Source of the DNA: Diadema setosum
Lineage: Eukaryota > Echinodermata > Echinoidea > Diadematoida > Diadematidae
Reading direction: 5' to 3'
DNA: 64,000 nt
NCBI GenBank assembly: GCA_033980235.1
Contig: CM067069.1
Location: 13,528,828-13,592,827 of the forward strand
This document shows positions 59,801 to 64,000 of this stretch, one piece after another. Position 1 is the stretch's first letter, and each line of letters begins with the position of its first letter. The position numbers and the translations under genes were made by a program. The notes below the pieces were generated by a model. The model was not told the origin of the DNA, made no database searches, and saw only the letters and a program-made list of their open reading frames with translations.

Positions 59801-62800
59801 GTTAGCTCAAATTGTGGATACAAATCCGTTTCTTCATAATTTGAAGAAAAAAAAAAACAGGAAATTATACAAAAATTGCAGGGCACTAGTGCACACTTGA
59901 CTCTATTTTTGAAAGCTTCTTAACTCTGTCTGAAGTGTTTGCACAAATATCAAAGCTAAACTGACAAATATCAACGACTCTTATCATATCTACAAGGGTG
60001 CAAATATTGACCATACCACTGACCACGTGCTATACTCATTGCCGTGCACAGAGAATTATAATGAAGACAAAACAATCTTAACAATGTTTGATGTTTGATC
60101 AAACAGCAATGGCCCGTAATTGAATTATAGCATGACAGGAAGAGATGACTTCCATCAGAGCCCCATAAAAAGAAAGGGAGAAACTCTCATTGAAATATGA
60201 AAACAGCTCGCAATAACAGCAACTGTACCATGGTCAGGAGTGAAAATCTTAATCACTAATTGACTTCATCAACCTTTTCACGAAGTGTCATGCAGTACTG
60301 GTAGTTGATATGGAACTGAATTTCTCATGCAATATAGCTTAGGGCACATGTTACATGTATAATGCATTTCATGGAAAAAAAAAATGATACCTTTAAAATC
60401 TCTGCCACATGGACATGTTGAACATGTCCACAGTTCTCACACCCTCAAGGTCACCTACCTCGCCACTTTTGTCATGCTCGGCTGCTTTGGGAATGATTTC
60501 TTCTTTGGTAAACTTGCGAGCCACCTCTTGGTATGCTAGCTGCTCTTCTGAGAGACCTAAAATGGAAAATTATCGTGTCAACCTCACAGACAATGGAAAA
60601 CTCATACTAAATCATTCCATCAGACAATCTGTTGCATTTGGAGATAGTCAACCACTGAGACCCCAGTCACAGGGTGGACTTTCGTTTCCTACATTAAAGA
60701 TACTGTTTACCTTTGGGGGAAGTGATTTGAAAAATGTTCCGAGTTATCACATTTGATGCATATGTGAAGGTCAGTTGTATCTCAAAACATCCTACCTTAC
60801 AAAATTTTTGCAATAAAGGCTATTAAAATATAAGGAGATATCATTATTTTCCTCACTAAGCCATAACTGTAGATGATTTAGTCTAGAAATAATTCTATAT
60901 TCTAATTTATTTTGTATATTTACAACAATACTTACGCATGTAACATTGATGAAAAGCTAATCAACTTTTTTACACTGATTGTTTCTATCCCTAATTCACA
61001 TTTCAGAACTATTTTGAAGCACTAAAGCTGGGTTTTTGTTTTGTCTGCAAATGGTAAATAATGCCTTTTAGAGCAAGGTCCCCTGTGACAAAAGCCGTTT
61101 ACATACTCTTCACAGTCAATTCTAATAATCCTTGAAAGGATGATGCTACTGGTATGAAAGATGACAGTAGACATGAAAAGAATGTGCACATAGATGTGCC
61201 AAAAATTCAGCTTTTGAAAATCAGAAAATCCCTTCATTGTGGTTACTACAGTTTTATAAAATCATGCTTTTTGTTCCACTCATTGCACAGAGCACAGCTT
61301 GGTAAGATTAAAGGACAAGTTCACCTTCATACACATAAGGATTGAGAGAATGCAACAATATTAGTAGAACACATCAGTGAAAGTTTGAGAAAAATTGGAC
61401 AATCGATGCAAAAGTTATGAATTTTTAAAATTTTTGTGTTGGAACCGCTGGATGAGGAGACTACTACAGCTTGTGAGTCATATGCGTACAACCGTCTAGA
61501 GAAAATGTAAAGAAAATTCAACATATTTTCACTTTTTTCACATAATAAAAGAGCACTCGACTTGCCTCTTTCTAAAGGCAGGGGGAATAATATTACCCAT
61601 AACATTTGTCAGTAACGAGTCGAGGGAATGTGTAATTTTTTCAAAAGATAAAATTTTGTGAAATTCTCTTTATATTTTCCTTATAAATATTGTTGTACGC
61701 ATGACATCTAAGTTATTCACACACTGCAGTAGTGTTCTCATCCAGCGGTTACTGCACAAAAACTTCCAAAATTCATAACTTTTGAACGGATTGTCCGATT
61801 TTCCTCAAACTTTCAATGATGTGTTCTACTAATATTGCTACATTCTCTCAATCTTTATGTTTATGAAGGTGAACTTGTCCTTTAAGTACTTAAATAGACT
61901 TTAAACTTCAAGCCTCTTTTCTCAGTAAACACTTTTCCAGTGTGTACCCTGCTTTCTATTATTTAGATAAGTTAGGAAAGCCTGTATATATTGAGTTTTC
62001 AAGAATGCATCATTTTTAATTCATTATATAGATAAGTTGATCATTTTTTTTTTTTTAGTCTACTCTACCAGAATTTGCCCTTAACCCATTGAGGATGGGC
62101 TAATTTTGCTACAACACGCATTTCCCATAGACCCCTGCGCGATCATACTCAGGACTCGTCCTCAACAGGTTTACAGGAAATTCATGTCTGCTGACTTTTT
62201 GTTGGTTTTGTGATGCAGGGTCATTTATATTCCATTAATTTCTCTTTCATTTTCTATCAAAACCTTTCATAGTCAGCATTCATTTATAACCCTGAAATGA
62301 AATTTTATGACGAGTTCATCAGCAAAGCACATCAGCATGCAAGCATCATTCAAGTTTGTTTAGCCCTTAAATGGTTTTGGTAAAAAGAACAACGATTAAA
62401 AGGAGAGCTAACTTTTGAGCAAGATGAGCCTTGATATGGGATGAGTGAAAAAAAAGGCAGAACTGTGGTATGGTGGATGATATTCTAGGCTACATAACAG
62501 GAGATTATTTTTAATTCCTTACTGATGGATGCATGTTTGAGCCAGATGTTTGAACTGTATAGTTGATACTCATACACCATATATTTTGCAGTCAGAGTTT
62601 TTCTCTTCACAATTTCCCTGGAATCAACTGACAATCTCAAAATAAAGACCTCGCAAAAACATTGCCTAGACGAGAAAACAGTGTAAAGCCAATGTATCCT
62701 CTCTTTCTGAGGAGGAAAAATTGCTACCTTTGCTCCTTGAAAGGGGGCAACATAATGCTTATTTCTCATTTTGTCTCGGTGGTACTCCATTGTAAATTCA

Positions 62801-63171
62801 ACCTCTCATGAAAGTGTCTGTCAAGTTCCTATTTATCATACTACCATTCAAATATTTTGCTTTGGAAGTGCACTATAAAATGTGTACAACATGTATACAA
62901 AGTACCATCTATCAGACTATGATTGTCTACCAGGCTGTGTTCCAAGGATTTAAATGGCATGAACCTTTGAACCTTCCAAAAGGGCGGTGCCGATTATGAA
63001 GAGGCTACCCCAGGTACCGAAAGAAAAAAATTATATCACTTTTATAAATACTAAATTACTATAAAGGTCTGACTTACTGAATGACAGTCCCGATGCTTTG
63101 GCTGCTGCTTGGGCCTCTGCCGGGCTGCTCACTGTGGATCGGCTCCTGGTTCCACACTGGACCAGCCCCTG
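47803..63171 (-). CDS. ACADM: ACADM, medium-chain acyl-CoA dehydrogenase (5' partial), 10 spliced exons
   Basis: Joining 63171-63078, 60556-60459, 58762-58693, 57402-57302, 54653-54573, 53432-53193, 51340-51200, 50175-50080, 49491-49243 and 47883-47803 gives 1251 nt: 416 residues plus TAA (human 421). Visible: N-terminal leader, ACAD signature 1 [28 protein letters not shown] segment, [28 protein letters not shown], signature 2 [20 protein letters not shown] and [10 protein letters not shown], whose Glu is the catalytic base that takes the alpha proton. The family oxidises medium-chain acyl-CoAs with FAD in the mitochondrial matrix and passes electrons to ETF. MCAD fits better than SCAD by [18 protein letters not shown] and the PDPKAPAN stretch. 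Start codon exon lies beyond the window or is unrecognised. Confidence 0.96.
47884..49242 (-). other. ACADM intron 10
   Basis: Contains the uninterrupted copy (48740-49210) of a dispersed segment also present at 61075-62225. No gene. Confidence 0.65.
48740..49210. repeat. Dispersed repeat, intact copy (empty site)
   Basis: Similar to 61075-61311 plus 61882-62225: shared CATTGCACAGAGCAC, GGTAAGATTAA, CTCAGTAAACACTTTTCCAG and TTGGTTTTGTG-like words. It lacks both insertions found in the other copy. Confidence 0.8.
49243..49491 (-). CDS. ACADM: ACADM exon 10
   Basis: 249 nt, 83 codons, from [20 protein letters not shown] through [20 protein letters not shown] to [13 protein letters not shown]. 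It holds most of ACAD signature 2. The acceptor is AAAACAG and the donor CAG|GTTAGTTCT. Confidence 0.97.
50080..50175 (-). CDS. ACADM: ACADM exon 9
   Basis: 96 nt: [20 protein letters not shown], then [12 protein letters not shown]. It carries the RKTFG motif, part of the FAD/subunit interface in the family. The acceptor is ACCCAG and the donor CAG|GTGAGTTGG. Confidence 0.97.
50176..51199 (-). other. ACADM intron 8
   Basis: Holds the mini-element at 50466-50558; otherwise AT-rich with no gene. The 588-bp intron 9 (49492-50079) has a half copy of the TACTGTAAAAGT repeat at about 49554-49615. Confidence 0.6.
50466..50558. mobile_element. TTAACC mini-element, copy 1 (about 90 bp)
   Basis: Bounded by TTAA. 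Ends TTAACCTGTTTAGGACGG and CGTCCTCAACGGGTTAA are inverted. The centre is CCGAGTATACTCGGG. Related copies are at 53463-53555 and 62091-62172. Confidence 0.8.
51200..51340 (-). CDS. ACADM: ACADM exon 8
   Basis: 141 nt: [20 protein letters not shown], then [20 protein letters not shown] and FDKTRPP. It matches human [27 protein letters not shown]. The acceptor is CTTTCAG and the donor CCA|GTAAGTGGT. Confidence 0.97.
52036..52252. mobile_element. Short element with AGAGCTGCCAACT ends
   Basis: Left AGAGCTGCCAACTT and right AGTTGGCAGCTCT are inverted. The interior repeats AAATCAGTAAT four times. The GATGCCAAC-ended repeat at 58880-59105 looks related in style. Confidence 0.6.
52614..53171. mobile_element. 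TTAA-flanked foldback MITE (558 bp)
   Basis: TTAA at 52610-52613 and 53172-53175. Inverted arms of about 200 bp at high identity (left AGGGAAGGTAAACCC, right GGGTTTATCTTCCCT) contain AATCGGACAATCGATGCAAA. No open frame. Its right end is 17-21 bp from the exon 7 donor. Confidence 0.9.
53193..53432 (-). CDS. ACADM: ACADM exon 7 (FAD-contacting signature 1)
   Basis: 240 nt, 80 codons, from [20 protein letters not shown] through [18 protein letters not shown] to PGLSVGRK. It is very close to human. The donor GTGAGTATG lies only 17-21 bp from the end of a TTAA-flanked MITE at 52614-53171. Confidence 0.97.
53463..53555. mobile_element. TTAACC mini-element, copy 2 (about 90 bp)
   Basis: Begins TTAACCCGTTGAAGATGA, ends CAACGGGTTAA. 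The interior GAATATACTCGGGCAGGTGT is the reverse complement of copy 1. Exact TTAA at both ends. Confidence 0.8.
54316..54540. mobile_element. MITE with TACTGTATATGC ends (225 bp)
   Basis: Left TACTGTATATGCTGTTATTT and right AAATAACAGCTTATACAGTA are inverted. Inside are CTTTCGCGAATGAGG and CCTCGCGAAAA. Same family as 6407-6660 and 56842-57085. Confidence 0.75.
54573..54653 (-). CDS. ACADM: ACADM exon 6
   Basis: 81 nt, 27 codons: [20 protein letters not shown], then VNEPIVC. The acceptor must be TTGTAG|TCAGC: the alternative CAG four bases further in (TCAG|CTCC) would break the frame with exon 5. The donor is TGT|GTAAGTATT. Confidence 0.94.
55000..56037. mobile_element. TTAA-flanked element with nested insertion (1038 bp)
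   Basis: TTAA at 54996-54999 and 56038-56041. Perfect inverted ends AGGTACTAGCCCACATTTG. No open frame. A second, hairpin-ended element sits inside. Confidence 0.88.
55216..55815. mobile_element. Hairpin-ended non-autonomous element, copy 2 (600 bp)
   Basis: Starts TAACTGCGAC like copy 1. Perfect 11-bp hairpin at 55226-55252. The right end has nested stems CCCC..GACCGCGC / GCGCGGTCTCCGGGG. Flanks share TACGTAC (7 of 9 bases). It carries about 250 bp of interior (about 55490-55745) absent from copy 1. Confidence 0.72.
56842..57085. mobile_element. MITE with TACAGTATACGCC ends (244 bp)
   Basis: Left TACAGTATACGCCAAATATT and right ATATGGCGTATACAGTA are inverted. The interior has several TTCGCGAA-type motifs. 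It is the uninterrupted relative of 27635-28393. Confidence 0.78.
57302..57402 (-). CDS. ACADM: ACADM exon 5
   Basis: 101 nt: [20 protein letters not shown], then [13 protein letters not shown]. It matches human [34 protein letters not shown]. The acceptor is TGGCAG and the donor GGA|GTAAGTTC. Confidence 0.95.
57403..58692 (-). other. ACADM intron 4
   Basis: AT-rich, with a C run (58625-58634). I see no gene or clear mobile element. Confidence 0.6.
58693..58762 (-). CDS. ACADM: ACADM exon 4
   Basis: 70 nt: [20 protein letters not shown] then HEI. It matches human [20 protein letters not shown]. The acceptor is TTGCAG and the donor TAG|GTACTTACC. Confidence 0.95.
58763..60458 (-). other. ACADM intron 3
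   Basis: Contains the GATGCCAAC-ended repeat (58880-59105); otherwise no clear element. The open frame at 59447-59839 has no recognisable domain and low-complexity AT-rich codons. Confidence 0.6.
58880..59105. mobile_element. Repeat with GGATGCCAACC / GTTGGCATC ends
   Basis: Left GGGATGCCAACCTCT and right AGTTGGCATCTGTG are roughly inverted. TATGGTGGAAAAACAGT is shared with the partial copy at about 374-470. Confidence 0.6.
60459..60556 (-). CDS. ACADM: ACADM exon 3
   Basis: 98 nt: [20 protein letters not shown], then [12 protein letters not shown]. It matches human [31 protein letters not shown]. The acceptor is TTTTAG and the donor GAG|GTAGGTGA. Confidence 0.95.
61312..61881. mobile_element. 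TTAA-flanked foldback MITE (570 bp)
   Basis: TTAA at 61308-61311 and 61882-61885. Ends AGGACAAGTTCACCTTCAT and ATGAAGGTGAACTTGTCCT are perfect inverted repeats. Arm sequence GACAATCGATGCAAAAG is shared with 52614-53171. Confidence 0.92.
62091..62172. mobile_element. TTAACC mini-element, copy 3
   Basis: Begins TTAACCCATTGAGGATGG and ends GGACTCGTCCTCAACAGG; the right TTAA is degraded (GTTTA). It contains TTTTGCTACAACACGC and TTTCCCATAGACC shared with copy 1. Confidence 0.75.
63078..63171 (-). CDS. ACADM: ACADM exon 2 (mitochondrial leader)
   Basis: 94 nt: [20 protein letters not shown], then [11 protein letters not shown]. It is rich in Arg, Ser and Ala with few acids, as in a matrix-targeting peptide, and ends in GLSFS, equivalent to human GLGFSFEFTEQQ. 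The acceptor is GCTCAGCAG, a NAGNAG tandem, so the first Gln may be included or skipped. The donor is A|GTAAGTCAG. Confidence 0.82.
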
Positions 63172-64000
63172 CTGAGCACCAATTAGAGATCAATGTTGTT
63201 TAAAAGGTAATACATTTTGATAAACTCCAGCACTGCTCCTTTGAAATCAGTGTATGTTTGAGGCGCATCAATTAAGTACCGTGAACTACAAAACATTACA
63301 TACGTCATTAGATTACATCAAACCATATGTCCCAACTCATAGGAGCCACAATTTAATGACTATGGTCATATACCCAAGATATTCTTATCATTGCCATTGC
63401 ACTGACATTCCTATTTCTCACATTTACTGTACAAACAAAGACCAACCTACATGGTATTTGTATATACTAGTAGATATTTTAGCTAAAATACTTCTATAGA
63501 TATTTTTTTCAATTTTTTGAAGGAAAAGAAATATCTTCGGCCTACTATGTACAGTCATGCACAAATTGTAAAAACATGTAAATTAGATCTACTTAACATT
63601 AAGATCTTATTTTTTTTTTTAAATACAGGGAATGGAAGAACAAGTGAAAAAAAAAATAAATGTGAAAAAAAAATGCAAAAACAGTGTCATTCCACATGTT
63701 CAAACATTTAACTAGCAGTTCAGCAAGCCATAAATCGATGCTATGTGTTACTAGTAAGTTAGTAGGCCTATACAGTGTTGTGTGGATACATAAGCATGAT
63801 AAGGCTACATTTAGTACAATTACAATAAAATAGTGTTAGACTAAATTCTAGGTGTTATGCAATCGTTATACTGGGCTTCTGATACTGCACATGCCACCAT
63901 GCCAGCGTGTTTTTTTTAGACGGCACAGATTGGGGAAACTAAAAATCTATCGGGGACCCTATCCCTAAACCTAACCCTAATCCTAATCCTAACCCTAACC
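63172..64000 (-). other. ACADM intron 1 (partial)
   Basis: AT-rich sequence with A and T runs. No convincing first exon with a targeting start was found, so exon 1 probably lies beyond 64000. Confidence 0.5.
63961..64000. repeat. Telomere-like CCCTAA repeats at window edge
   Basis: About six units of CCCTAA with CCTAAT and CCTAAAC variants continue to the last base. This suggests an interstitial telomeric-type tract that may extend outside. Confidence 0.8.

Larger units (their letters stand above)
61075..62225. repeat. Dispersed repeat, interrupted copy
   Basis: Diverged copy of 48740-49210, split at GGTAAGATTAA by the 570-bp TTAA element and again at GAATTTGCCC by the mini-element copy 3. 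Confidence 0.75.
60557..63077 (-). other. ACADM intron 2
   Basis: Holds the interrupted dispersed repeat (61075-62225) with its two inserted TTAA elements; the rest is AT-rich without a gene. Confidence 0.65.

Noticed and set aside
59447..59839. 130-codon plus-strand frame in ACADM intron 3
   Set aside because: AT-rich, no domain, and antisense to an intron without splice signals that would link it to another exon.
63870..63900. ATG GTG GCA TGT GCA followed by GTATCAG as ACADM exon 1
   Set aside because: The phase fits exon 2, but the donor is weak and five residues with no basic charge are not a convincing leader start.

Overview
The window is nuclear DNA of an animal. It has spliced genes with GT-AG introns, AT-rich introns full of short inverted-repeat elements, long microsatellites and a TTAGGG-type telomere-like tract at the right edge. 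Protein similarity and repeat style suggest an invertebrate deuterostome, most likely an echinoderm; the species cannot be fixed from sequence alone. No bacterial operon, CRISPR array or tRNA/rRNA gene was seen.

Two protein-coding genes were reconstructed exon by exon, both on the minus strand. Gene 1 (94-29595) is MAP2K7/MKK7, the dual-specificity kinase that activates JNK. Twelve coding exons join in frame to a protein of 405 residues, with N-terminal JNK-docking motifs, a full kinase domain and the conserved activation loop. Gene 2 (47803-63171, running off the right edge) is ACADM, mitochondrial medium-chain acyl-CoA dehydrogenase. Ten coding exons give 416 residues including the catalytic Glu; only the extreme N-terminus is missing. 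The two genes have unrelated roles (stress signalling and fatty-acid beta-oxidation) and merely lie next to each other.

The 18 kb between them (29596-47802) has no recognisable gene. It holds microsatellites (a 450-bp AGT tract, GT, AC, TA, homopolymers), a G-rich tract, two adjacent palindromic MITEs (36.9-37.3 kb), two elements with GGTGTTA-rich ends (40.4-41.8 kb), one of them between 200-bp direct repeats, and a candidate alternative first exon of MAP2K7 (34239-34311).

The introns are rich in non-autonomous DNA transposons. Four larger foldback elements carry exact TTAA target duplications and ends starting AGG. One of these has a paralogous empty site elsewhere in the window. A roughly 90-bp TTAACCC-ended element occurs three times. 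A TACTGTAAAA/CGCG-ended family occurs at least six times. One element pair carries terminal hairpins whose arms changed together. Splicing oddities include a tandemly duplicated donor site, an 870-nt pyrimidine tract before an acceptor, a NAGNAG acceptor and a MITE 17-21 bp from a donor.

No new protein system was found. The most unusual items are the hairpin-bearing element, the TTAA family with its built-in empty site, and the possible alternative first exons of MAP2K7.
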